Below, piece after piece: positions 14,178 to 22,396 of a stretch of DNA of 22,839 nucleotides (positions are counted from its first letter, which is position 1; each line of letters begins with the position of its first letter). The stretch is taken from positions 1-22,839 of the IMG/VR virus record IMGVR_UViG_3300007760_000097; one strand, written 5' to 3'. The position numbers and the translations under genes are program-made. This DNA is from a virus. The notes under the pieces are model-generated. The model saw only the letters and a list, made by a program, of their open reading frames with translations. It ran no database searches and was not told where the DNA came from.

Positions 14178-15749
14178 ATGAACCATTTTTATGAACGCAA
14201 CAATTATATCCTAGAGCATGAAATAAACAAACCGTTTGAAGAAATTTTATGGATGTCTGATGATGAATTTTCTCAATGGGTGATCGATATGAGAAAAACT
14301 ATTGCCTATGCGTGGGACGAATTGGGAATGCCTCCCCGAGTAGGATATAATGAAGATGCGATTGTCGACCAATTCAATAAATTAGATTCTTTTCCAGTAC
14401 ATGAATTTGAAATGGTTGATGAACTAACTGGAGAGAAGGATTGTATTCGTAATACGTCTGTTATTGGAAATGCAGCCAACCAATGGTTCCCTTCTATGAT
14501 GGCAACCAAAATTAATTACAAGAACTCTACTGATGGGCTTTCAATTTACGATCATTTTGTTGATGATAGCCTATTGAAGAAGGTGACCACATATTCTCGT
14601 AGACACTTCAAGCGTGATAGTTTTTATCATTACTCTCTTCCGGTAAAGGCTGAAGATCCTGAAAATCTTTTTGCTAAGACGGGGAAGGAATGGATTGAAG
14701 AGTTTGAGAAAACTGAACGAAAGTATGGCAAAACTGATTATTGGCTTGCACCAAAAAATATTGATGCAGACTATACTGGATATAATGAAAAGATAAAATC
14801 GCAGAAGTTTTTGAGCATATCTAAATCTGAAATAGAATCACTAAATATACCAGATGGATGTAAAACAAATGTTAATTACGACAAGAGTGAAAATTATCAG
14901 ATCAGGTTTTTTGAATATGGCCAGAAATTATTTCCTGTTGGATTAAAGGCATTTCGTATTTCATGGTGCCAATATGCAGTAAACTTTCCCCCATTAACAG
15001 CAAAGTATCTTTATGAAAAATATACTGAACACCTTCCAAAGGATAGGCCAGCTATTATTTACGATCCTAGTGCTGGGTGGGGCGGCCGCATTTTGGGGGC
15101 TATGTCTGTTCGCAATGATCGTGACATACATTACATTGGTACTGATCCTAATACCGACCATATCATTCATTCAGATTATGGAAAAGACTGTCCATACACA
15201 AAATATGAGGACCTAGCTAATTTTTATAATGAAAGAACATATAGGGGTTCTGGATTATTTCCCCATACCAATACCTTCCAGGTGTTTCAAGATGGGTCGG
15301 AAGTTATTAAAAATAATTCAGAGTTTAAGAAATATCAGGGGAAGGTGGATCTAGTGTTTACTTCTCCCCCATATTTTGCTAAAGAGGCATACTCAGATGA
15401 TCCTGAACAGTCTTATAAAAAATTTGGAGATTATGATTCTTGGCGGGATGGGTTCCTTAGGCCCACTCTAGAAACGTGTGTTGAGTGGTTGAAAGAGGAT
15501 CGTTATTTGTTATGGAACATTGCTTCTGCAAAGTTTGGAAACGAAATGCTTCCATTAGAAGAAGATAGCTGTGATATTCTAGATTCATTGGGAATGACAT
15601 TTATCACTAAGTTAAAAATGACGCTTGCACAGATGCCTGGTGGAAACCGTCTTGATACGGAAACAGGATTACCTAAGGCCAAGAATTTTTGTAAAGTAAA
15701 TGGTCTTTGGTTAAAATACGAACCGATTTGGGTGTATAAAAAGGTATAA
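14178..15749 (+). CDS. SPPY-type DNA methyltransferase-like protein with a large N-terminal domain
   Basis: The C-terminal half carries a Rossmann methyltransferase fold. With ATG 14178 as residue 1, YDPSAGWGGRILGA (295-308) is the AdoMet-binding motif I, and DLVFTSPPYF (391-400) is motif IV, the TSPPY catalytic loop of amino-methylating (N6-adenine or N4-cytosine) enzymes. Motif I precedes motif IV. Residues 1-260 match nothing I recognise and are rich in aromatic and charged residues; they could recognise the substrate. The whole protein is 523 residues, long for a phage DNA methylase. ATG 14178 is preferred to GTG 14172 because GAGGAAGG (14165-14172) then has proper spacing. It is the last gene of the overlapping cassette. 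Confidence 0.72.
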   Translation: MNHFYERNNYILEHEINKPFEEILWMSDDEFSQWVIDMRKTIAYAWDELGMPPRVGYNEDAIVDQFNKLDSFPVHEFEMVDELTGEKDCIRNTSVIGNAANQWFPSMMATKINYKNSTDGLSIYDHFVDDSLLKKVTTYSRRHFKRDSFYHYSLPVKAEDPENLFAKTGKEWIEEFEKTERKYGKTDYWLAPKNIDADYTGYNEKIKSQKFLSISKSEIESLNIPDGCKTNVNYDKSENYQIRFFEYGQKLFPVGLKAFRISWCQYAVNFPPLTAKYLYEKYTEHLPKDRPAIIYDPSAGWGGRILGAMSVRNDRDIHYIGTDPNTDHIIHSDYGKDCPYTKYEDLANFYNERTYRGSGLFPHTNTFQVFQDGSEVIKNNSEFKKYQGKVDLVFTSPPYFAKEAYSDDPEQSYKKFGDYDSWRDGFLRPTLETCVEWLKEDRYLLWNIASAKFGNEMLPLEEDSCDILDSLGMTFITKLKMTLAQMPGGNRLDTETGLPKAKNFCKVNGLWLKYEPIWVYKKV

Positions 15750-15752
15750 ATA
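15745..15752 (+). promoter_or_regulatory. T4-type late promoter (exact TATAAATA) before the giant virion gene
   Basis: An exact TATAAATA overlaps the end of the methyltransferase-like gene and lies 27 bases before the start of the 1531-residue gene, with AAAGGA as ribosome site between them. It would allow strong late expression independent of the upstream cassette. Confidence 0.83.
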
Positions 15753-15779
15753 TATAAAACTTTAAGTAAAGGATTCTCT

Positions 15780-18700
15780 ATGGCTCCTCCACCATTGAAA
15801 TTAACGAACCTATCTGGATTTACATCTCGTCCTGGAATTTTTGCTACGGGACCAAATGAAAATCATATTGTAATCAATATTGACCCAACTAATGATATAT
15901 ATTACCAGGGTTTGTCTGGTTACTATCCAGGAATGGGCGAAAGTTCTTCAGGCCACCTTTTAATGCAAGGGACTGGAGATGAATTAAATCCTAGATATTG
16001 GTGGCTTAGCGATTTCCCTTATCAAAGAAATGTGACACATTCTGACGCACCTGATGAATTTAGATTTAGGCCCGCTGAAATCTGGGCAGGTATAATGAAT
16101 GATACATATGCGGCCGCAAGTGCAGATAATTTAATTCCATATTACAGCATAGTGAATGCGGAATATGGAACGACCCAGAATCAATTTAGGGGTACACACC
16201 CGTTTCCAAGCCATGCCAACATCTTTCAATATCGGCAAAGAAGATCGTGGAACAAATATACCCTTAAACATGCTCACGCCAAATATGGTCGCCCTGGTAT
16301 AGACATTGCTTGGGAGATTGCAAAATTGAAGGGAATTCCATATTGGGAAGTTAAAAATACTGCATATACCTGGGAGGTTAATATTGCCCACGATGCTTGT
16401 GTTGCTAGTACGGGACCATATACGAATACTTTAGAAGCAGATCCCGATGCTGCGTGGACAGGAGCCAATGCTGGAGCATGGCACGGGTCAGAAGACCATC
16501 CAGATTATGTCAATGACGGTATGATGAGACATGCATTACGAAATACATATGGTCCAGAATATCAATTTAAATATGGATCTGGAGCATATAGTGCGGGTGT
16601 GGGTGAGGCCGGAAGATATTATAGAACGCATTCTAATTTTGGAGGCAGCGCCACAAATCATTATCAAAACTCAAATGATTCTGAGCCTCAGGACATAATA
16701 TTTAGACATAGTGATCCGACCTTATTTGAACAAGGAATAATAGAACCTCATTTTCCTCAACTCGGTGGCACCAGCCCAGATTTTTTCTATCTAAATAATA
16801 CACATGAATTTTCTGGATTAATATTACTACAGCAAATTGCTCAAGCCGGTTATTTAGAATATGGTTGGTCGAAATTTTCTGCTCCAGGACCTTTTATGTT
16901 TCCTGAAAATTTGTCATATCATGATCAATATTTAGCCTCACTCGGAACAGGAAATGGATTATCAAATAGTGCTAAACTACGAGGAAGAAAGTGGGATCTG
17001 ACTGTTGATTCATTCACCCGCTCCTTAGGTTTTAGTGGGGTTGAAGATGATGATCGCACAAGCACTACATGCAGCACTAGAAATTCCGACGGAACACCGA
17101 TACCAGAGTTATTACCAAATTCTGCTATATGTGCAGAATTTTTACACCCAAATAGCGTCGGATTAGTACGAATTAATGGTATGATGATGGGGCATGGGGG
17201 CGCAGGGGGTCGAGGTGGATCTACTAATGTAGATGAAAATGCCTTGAGTATAAACAGAAATTCATACAAATGGTTATTACGAGGTGGTACAGGAATCGTT
17301 TCCGATCCAGCCAATATAACACAGAATGAAAAATTATTAAAACCTACTGGAAGCACAAAGGTGGCTGAACACCCCTTCAGCGAAATGCAACGTGATTCAT
17401 CTGATTCAACTTTACAATCAACCCGATTGGCACCTAAAACTACAGGGGCAAAACAGGCCGACTTTCCGGGCGGCGGCGGCGGAATGGGATGGCACTCAGG
17501 AATGGGGGGCATAACTTCAGCATCACTTTATTCTCAAAATCCAACTAAGGCTTTTGGACATGGATTGTTAGAACTTCGCACCACAGGCGCACAAGATGTG
17601 TCTATAGGCGCAGGTAGCGGGTTTGCTTACTGGACGGGAAATACTTATCAAAGAACTGCAAATGGATATGGTTTGTATGGTGATAGTAACGTCGGGTTAT
17701 CTCTCTTTGTATATGGAAATTCTCTTCTTGAAGAAGAAATTTCTCCAGGCGAAACTCATGCTACTAATATTTGGGTAGCTCCGGCCGGGGATTCAGTAAA
17801 GGCTGCAACTTGGATTGATTTTATGTTTGGAGAGTCTTCAGCTTATGGAAATAACACAAACACATCGGCCCATAGTACAGGAACTCCACCCTCAAATCCA
17901 TTTGGAATTTTTGGAAGACATTCATATGCATATTCTTGGGCAAATTCGTCACCTTTAGATGGAGAGTGGGGGCTCCACGCCGATGGTGTAACTGTCAACA
18001 CCCCAGGGGGAACTATAGTATCAACAGGGACAGATGGTAGAGGTCTTCAATATTCAAGTGAAGACCGACTAGTTATGGCCAATAAAATTACTTCTATTGC
18101 TACTTCTAATAACAATATCCTCAATGCCCCAATTTTTGGTAAATTTACAACGAATGCAGAAACTTCCACTTCTGATGCCTTGGAAAATGTATCAGGATTT
18201 TTAAATGTTCTTGATGGTTATAGTGATCCGGGATTTGCTCACCTTTTAGGGCGAAGAGCCTCAGCACCAGGAACAAATGTTCAATTCAAAGGCCATGTTA
18301 AAGAAAATGCACGACAGTCATGGAGGCTTGCAGATAGAGCTTTTGGTTGGTATGATGCAGCAGATAAAATAAACTTAGGCAATGGTACTATATGGGGAGT
18401 CTCTCAGGCCAGTTCTTCTTCTGATATACGACAAGAATGGGCACTACAACATGGGGCCCCGCTTGATAGAAATGCAAATACCACTCCTGCCCGAGGCGTT
18501 GGATCTAATTCTCCTGCTCCTCGGGTTGGATCGTTGGATTCTTGTTGGAGGCTCGGCCCAGCAGTTAGACACGCTTATGGAGGAACGAGCCGTCCAGATT
18601 ATATTTCATTTTATGATTCTCCTCCTCCAGGAATGCCATTTGGTAATGGTAGAAAATTATATCATCAATTAGCAATCTACCAATATTGGTATGGTACTGG

Positions 18701-20375
18701 ATATGGTCATGGAGCAGAATTTCAAACAAGCTCTCCTCCCACATATGTTCAGAGTGGAGCCGTGAGTAGAAATGGTTGGGGTTTGTATAACACATTGGCT
18801 GATGCCAGAGATGTTGCTCGACCAACATGGCCATCATTGACTTTAACTGCATCGACTTCAAGAGATTTAATTTTTGATGCTTTTGGGTGGTCTCATCAGA
18901 ACTTACAGATATGGTCTGGATTGAATATGGCAGGCGGTCACACTAATGCTGGTTTACATACTGCGGCGTTGGTTGAAGGAACTAAAGAAATACCTTGGTT
19001 TCCTGAGGGAGAGTGGGCAACTGATTTAGTGACTCCTAATTTTGGCACAAACACAAACGGGCCCCGGGCATGGTATCCACATCAATTTAATAATGTCTGG
19101 CCAGATGATTTTGATGCTGATGGTGGAGATGTTATGAATAATAGATCTCACCAAAGAGATGTTACAGCATCTCTAGTTTATGGAAGGTGTTCTCCAATAG
19201 AACGTTCAGTTGAAATTTCTGGCGTCCATCAGACTTCTGGCGGTGCGCCATCATTTAATGTTATTGATCAGCAGGGAAATGTTTTAGCATATTATACTTC
19301 TGATGCATCTGTCTGGTCGTCTGCTAATAATGCAGCAGATCTTTCATCCAGTAGTCTTGTCGGAGAAGGGGTACTGACCGGCCTTCTTGGGATGCCGAGC
19401 CCCAACAAGCATTTGCGTTGGGGATTATGTGCGCCTGCATTTGAAGGAATGTTTTGGGGTTCATGGAGGGCTGCCTCGTCGCCAACGACTATTCGGGGAA
19501 CCACGCCTTGGCATCTAACTGGACTTTCTGGTGCTGATGGCGGCTCGGCTCTTAGCACTAATCATAAGGTGTATATTTTAAGAGATGCTGATAATCCAGA
19601 TGCTCTTATTGGAAACACTTGGTCTTTTATTTCTTCTGGTGGCGGTGGTGGTGCGGGTGCTGGATATAATCATCCCCATGTTAATGTGAACCTACTAGAC
19701 AATACCACAACTGGAGAAGATGCTGCGCGTAATAGTTTAGCCAACACAGGAATTGGAATTGATCCTGCATATAAAAATACCACAATAATCTTAGGGGCCG
19801 AAACAGTTGCACCCGGGCTTACTGGTGTCTTAGATAATGGTGTGACTGCTGGTGGTGCTGATGTTGGGTGGGACGTTGCAGATAATCAGGCTGGTTATGG
19901 AGGATCTATTGGTCAATCTGGGCAAGGCTCACACAACCCCAGTCATAATTATGATTATAACACAAATCAATGGAACACAAATATTTCAACTGGTGCTAAT
20001 ACTTATGGAAAATATGTAGAATCTACAACATTTCAAGATCATAGTGGATCCACTACTGTGGATGAGTCTAATGGCATTCCTGCTTCATCAGAACTTGTTG
20101 AATTTAATAACCAAGGACATAAGTCTTATGTGCCCAGCACAGGATTCACACACCATGAAGATTATCCTTCCATAGGAGGAGAATCGGTTGCGATAAAAAC
20201 TATAGCCCCATCCGGACAAGTAATTTTTGATCAACCACAAAGTGTATCGGGCACTCAAATTACCGAATCAGAATATCGAGGGATTATCTTAGGGTCCCCA
20301 GATCCTAGAGGGGCTGTTACTCAAACTGATGTTGTTCAAGATTTAACTAGTTCAGAGTGGTGGAGAGACATTTAA
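15780..20375 (+). CDS. Giant glycine- and aromatic-rich virion protein, probable tail fibre or adhesin
   Basis: The protein has 1531 residues, with no signal peptide, no membrane segment and few charged helices. It is rich in Gly, Asn, Ser, Thr, Tyr, Trp and His, as in beta-rich phage fibres. Glycine clusters lie at 471-481 (GHGGAGGRGG), 563-577 (PGGGGGMGWHSGMGG) and 1287-1295 (GGGGGAGAG), recalling the glycine-rich motifs of gp38-type adhesins. Many stretches read as place-like His/Trp/Tyr loops, unlike enzymes. An exact late promoter lies 27 bases upstream and two hairpins follow. No homologous domain is recognised, so the structural role rests on size, composition and late promoter. A minor capsid decoration or baseplate protein is possible. 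Confidence 0.6.
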   Translation: MAPPPLKLTNLSGFTSRPGIFATGPNENHIVINIDPTNDIYYQGLSGYYPGMGESSSGHLLMQGTGDELNPRYWWLSDFPYQRNVTHSDAPDEFRFRPAEIWAGIMNDTYAAASADNLIPYYSIVNAEYGTTQNQFRGTHPFPSHANIFQYRQRRSWNKYTLKHAHAKYGRPGIDIAWEIAKLKGIPYWEVKNTAYTWEVNIAHDACVASTGPYTNTLEADPDAAWTGANAGAWHGSEDHPDYVNDGMMRHALRNTYGPEYQFKYGSGAYSAGVGEAGRYYRTHSNFGGSATNHYQNSNDSEPQDIIFRHSDPTLFEQGIIEPHFPQLGGTSPDFFYLNNTHEFSGLILLQQIAQAGYLEYGWSKFSAPGPFMFPENLSYHDQYLASLGTGNGLSNSAKLRGRKWDLTVDSFTRSLGFSGVEDDDRTSTTCSTRNSDGTPIPELLPNSAICAEFLHPNSVGLVRINGMMMGHGGAGGRGGSTNVDENALSINRNSYKWLLRGGTGIVSDPANITQNEKLLKPTGSTKVAEHPFSEMQRDSSDSTLQSTRLAPKTTGAKQADFPGGGGGMGWHSGMGGITSASLYSQNPTKAFGHGLLELRTTGAQDVSIGAGSGFAYWTGNTYQRTANGYGLYGDSNVGLSLFVYGNSLLEEEISPGETHATNIWVAPAGDSVKAATWIDFMFGESSAYGNNTNTSAHSTGTPPSNPFGIFGRHSYAYSWANSSPLDGEWGLHADGVTVNTPGGTIVSTGTDGRGLQYSSEDRLVMANKITSIATSNNNILNAPIFGKFTTNAETSTSDALENVSGFLNVLDGYSDPGFAHLLGRRASAPGTNVQFKGHVKENARQSWRLADRAFGWYDAADKINLGNGTIWGVSQASSSSDIRQEWALQHGAPLDRNANTTPARGVGSNSPAPRVGSLDSCWRLGPAVRHAYGGTSRPDYISFYDSPPPGMPFGNGRKLYHQLAIYQYWYGTGYGHGAEFQTSSPPTYVQSGAVSRNGWGLYNTLADARDVARPTWPSLTLTASTSRDLIFDAFGWSHQNLQIWSGLNMAGGHTNAGLHTAALVEGTKEIPWFPEGEWATDLVTPNFGTNTNGPRAWYPHQFNNVWPDDFDADGGDVMNNRSHQRDVTASLVYGRCSPIERSVEISGVHQTSGGAPSFNVIDQQGNVLAYYTSDASVWSSANNAADLSSSSLVGEGVLTGLLGMPSPNKHLRWGLCAPAFEGMFWGSWRAASSPTTIRGTTPWHLTGLSGADGGSALSTNHKVYILRDADNPDALIGNTWSFISSGGGGGAGAGYNHPHVNVNLLDNTTTGEDAARNSLANTGIGIDPAYKNTTIILGAETVAPGLTGVLDNGVTAGGADVGWDVADNQAGYGGSIGQSGQGSHNPSHNYDYNTNQWNTNISTGANTYGKYVESTTFQDHSGSTTVDESNGIPASSELVEFNNQGHKSYVPSTGFTHHEDYPSIGGESVAIKTIAPSGQVIFDQPQSVSGTQITESEYRGIILGSPDPRGAVTQTDVVQDLTSSEWWRDI

Positions 20376-20390
20376 TATTAAAAATTGTGA

Positions 20391-20412
20391 TAGACGACAT
20401 ACCATTCGTCTA
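20391..20412 (+). other. Perfect inverted repeat after the giant virion gene
   Basis: TAGACGA (20391-20397) and TCGTCTA (20406-20412) form a perfect 7-bp stem with an 8-base loop. It is 16 bases after the stop codon, has no U-tract, and precedes the clear terminator at 20432. It could stabilise the 3' end of the fibre mRNA or be an operator-like site for the porin gene. Confidence 0.5.
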
Positions 20413-20431
20413 AATACAACAAATATCAAGG

Positions 20432-20470
20432 ACGCACAGGCTATGCTTTTGTAGCTTTGTGCGTTTTTTT
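20432..20470 (+). terminator. Intrinsic terminator between the giant virion gene and the porin gene
   Basis: ACGCACA (20432-20438) pairs with TGTGCGT (20458-20464), and an inner GCTA/TAGC adds four pairs, followed by six further T residues. This isolates the fibre transcript from the porin gene 30 bases later. No TATAAATA or sigma70 promoter is visible between it and the porin ATG, so porin expression probably depends on readthrough or an unrecognised promoter. Confidence 0.9.
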
Positions 20471-20499
20471 GGCATTTATATAAAAGGAGATTAATTCAT

Positions 20500-21531
20500 A
20501 TGATTAGTCGAAAACTTACTAGAAACATTTTATTTACGCTATTTTTAGCTACCACATTTGCAATTTTTGTTAATGAGGGGGCCGCCGAAGAGGCTGCCAG
20601 CGGAGATACCGCTGTCACGTTGGGTGCAGATTCACGGGCCGCCGGGGTCTTTGATAATAAGGGAAACAGTTTTGATCTTGAGAACGTTCGTTTAAATGCA
20701 ACAGTATCAAAGAGTGGTTTTGATGCGATTGCGTCTGTTCAGTACGATGGTTCAGATTTGAATGTTCTTGATGCATCACTCGGCACGGCATTGTATAAGG
20801 ATCTTGCAGACGTTAAGGTTGGACGGTTTCTAATTCCTGCCGACCGAAATGCATCGAAAGACCTCTATGGTCTGACTACTTGGGATGGAACTGGTGTAGT
20901 TTCCAAGTGGGCATCACCACAGGATTCTGGTCGTGGTGATGGAGTTGCACTTTCTGGTTCCACAGATGCGCCCGAAGGTTTTAGCATTGCATACAACGTA
21001 GGACTGTTCGACGGCAATCGGGGTGATGCTCTGGTTGCTGCGCGAGCGGATCTTACATTCGCAAAATTGGAAGGTCTGGCTTTGGGAGTAAACATTCAAT
21101 CCCAGAACGATGCCTTCCGTGGCAACAAGGACTTTTTCGGGGTTGGGGTTGATGCACTCTATACCACTACAGTTGATCCTGGAACAGTTTCTCTTACTGC
21201 TTCGTTTGCAGACTATGACCTTGATGGTGCCCGTTATCATGAAGGTTCTGGACGCAATGCCGGAACTGGTTTCTCGGCAGGTGCTTCAATTGCATTGAAC
21301 AATACTCATAAGGTTGCATCATTGAATGTTGGATTTGAACCCTTCTTCCTTTATCAGAATTTTGATTATGATGAATATCGTTCGGGTGATACCGAGCGGT
21401 TTGATGTGGGCGCAAACTTCAACTTGGCTGATTTCGCAGGCTCAAAGGTCACCGTTCAGTATTTTAACGAAGACCCTGCGCGTGGAGCCAGCAACGATGG
21501 TGCCATTCTGGGATTGCAAGTAGTATTTTAA
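20500..21531 (+). CDS. Outer-membrane porin, O/P type, with signal peptide
   Basis: This is a host-type outer-membrane beta-barrel carried by the phage. It has a basic start (RKLTRN), a hydrophobic stretch (10-24) and a probable signal peptidase site after GAA (27-29). The rest alternates strands and turns, with VGRFLIPADR at about residues 107-116 followed by a stretch like the conserved block of OprO/OprP-type (phosphate-selective) porins. It ends GLQVVF, the terminal aromatic signature read by the BAM assembly machine. The mature length of about 314 fits a small porin. AAGGAG lies 10 bases before ATG 20500. Base use is more GC-rich than its neighbours and resembles the capsid gene, consistent with high expression or recent host origin. 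Substrate specificity is not shown. Confidence 0.82.
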   Translation: MISRKLTRNILFTLFLATTFAIFVNEGAAEEAASGDTAVTLGADSRAAGVFDNKGNSFDLENVRLNATVSKSGFDAIASVQYDGSDLNVLDASLGTALYKDLADVKVGRFLIPADRNASKDLYGLTTWDGTGVVSKWASPQDSGRGDGVALSGSTDAPEGFSIAYNVGLFDGNRGDALVAARADLTFAKLEGLALGVNIQSQNDAFRGNKDFFGVGVDALYTTTVDPGTVSLTASFADYDLDGARYHEGSGRNAGTGFSAGASIALNNTHKVASLNVGFEPFFLYQNFDYDEYRSGDTERFDVGANFNLADFAGSKVTVQYFNEDPARGASNDGAILGLQVVF

Positions 21532-21549
21532 TAAATCAGAATCGTGTGT

Positions 21550-21557
21550 TATAAATA
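21550..21557 (+). promoter_or_regulatory. T4-type late promoter (exact TATAAATA) before the endonuclease gene
   Basis: An exact TATAAATA lies 18 bases after the porin stop. Unlike the other exact copies, it is far from its gene (80 bases), leaving room for a 5' leader that contains a long hairpin. Confidence 0.82.
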
Positions 21558-21583
21558 CTCAATATGAACACCACGATACTGAA

Positions 21584-21626
21584 CCCCCTCACAACCCACC
21601 ATTAATGGTGGGTTGTTGAGGTTGGG
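21584..21626 (+). promoter_or_regulatory. Long leader hairpin reaching the endonuclease ribosome binding site
   Basis: A near-perfect inverted repeat is centred at 21603/21604. Positions 21591-21600 pair without mismatch with 21607-21616, and after one bulged base the stem continues through 21587-21590, then 21584-21586 with 21624-21626. The 3' arm runs into the G-run 21624-21629, so the Shine-Dalgarno (GGGGGGAG, 21624-21631) is partly occupied. The ATTTTTA after it could alternatively make this a terminator for porin transcripts. Either way, it is the likely control point between porin and endonuclease. Confidence 0.78.
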
Positions 21627-21637
21627 GGGAGATTTTT

Positions 21638-22396
21638 ATGAAATCTATTGTAATGATATTGATATTTTTTTCTTCATCTATCACATTTGCACAAGAACAT
21701 ACTTGGAGTTTTTCTTCTGCAAAAAGTAAACTTCAAAAAAAAGTGTATAATGATATTCAAAATCCAACAACGCTTTATTGTGGATGTTCGTTTATCGTTT
21801 CAGATAAAACAGTAAATTCAACAGACTGTGGATATGTTCCTAGAAATGATAACGTTCGAGCTAAACGTATTGAGTGGGAACATATTATGCCAGCCAGCCA
21901 TTTCGGACAATGGAGGCAATGTTGGTCTCATGGTAAAGAAGCGTTTCCGAATCAATGTCACAATAAAACAAATAGACAATGTTGCGCTAAAGTTGATCCT
22001 GAATTTAAGCAAATGGAATCGGATATGCATAATTTATGGCCTGCTATAGGAGAGTTAAATGCGGATCGATCTAATTTTGATTATGATATAATTCCAGGGG
22101 AAGTTAAAAATTATGGTGCATGTGATTTTGAGGTTGTTCGACACGGTAGCCGATTTGATGGACTTGGATTAAATGTAGCAGAACCTCCGCCCGCTGCAAG
22201 GGGTATTATAGCCAGAGCCTACAAGTATATGATACAAACATATCATCTCACAACATCATGCCGAACCAATACTTTAATGGACGTATGGGACCACGATTTT
22301 CCCCCCACCCCAGAAGAATGTTTACGCAATACAAAAATATTAGATATTCAGGGAAATGACAACCCATTTATAACTATCGGTTGCATAAAAGGATAA
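21638..22396 (+). CDS. endA: Secreted endonuclease I (EndA/NucM family)
   Basis: This family cuts double-stranded DNA in the periplasm or outside the cell. The 252-residue protein has a signal peptide (1-18, cleavage after Phe-Ala before Gln19), then the catalytic block EWEHIMPASHFG (79-90, H82 as general base) and DMHNLWPAIGELNADRSN (129-146) for metal and substrate binding, with the family's YGACDFE segment and a C-terminal QGNDNPFI. About 11 cysteines fit disulfides formed in the periplasm, so the enzyme should be inactive in the cytoplasm. E. coli EndA is 235 residues. It follows an exact late promoter and a hairpin. It could degrade extracellular or incoming phage DNA, or recycle nucleotides; a direct lysis role is not supported. 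Confidence 0.92.
   Translation: MKSIVMILIFFSSSITFAQEHTWSFSSAKSKLQKKVYNDIQNPTTLYCGCSFIVSDKTVNSTDCGYVPRNDNVRAKRIEWEHIMPASHFGQWRQCWSHGKEAFPNQCHNKTNRQCCAKVDPEFKQMESDMHNLWPAIGELNADRSNFDYDIIPGEVKNYGACDFEVVRHGSRFDGLGLNVAEPPPAARGIIARAYKYMIQTYHLTTSCRTNTLMDVWDHDFPPTPEECLRNTKILDIQGNDNPFITIGCIKG

Noticed and set aside
16925-17512. A 195-codon open frame on the minus strand
   Set aside because: It lies opposite the glycine-rich coding of the giant virion gene; its Pro-rich sequence is the mirror of Gly codons, and it has no ribosome site or promoter.
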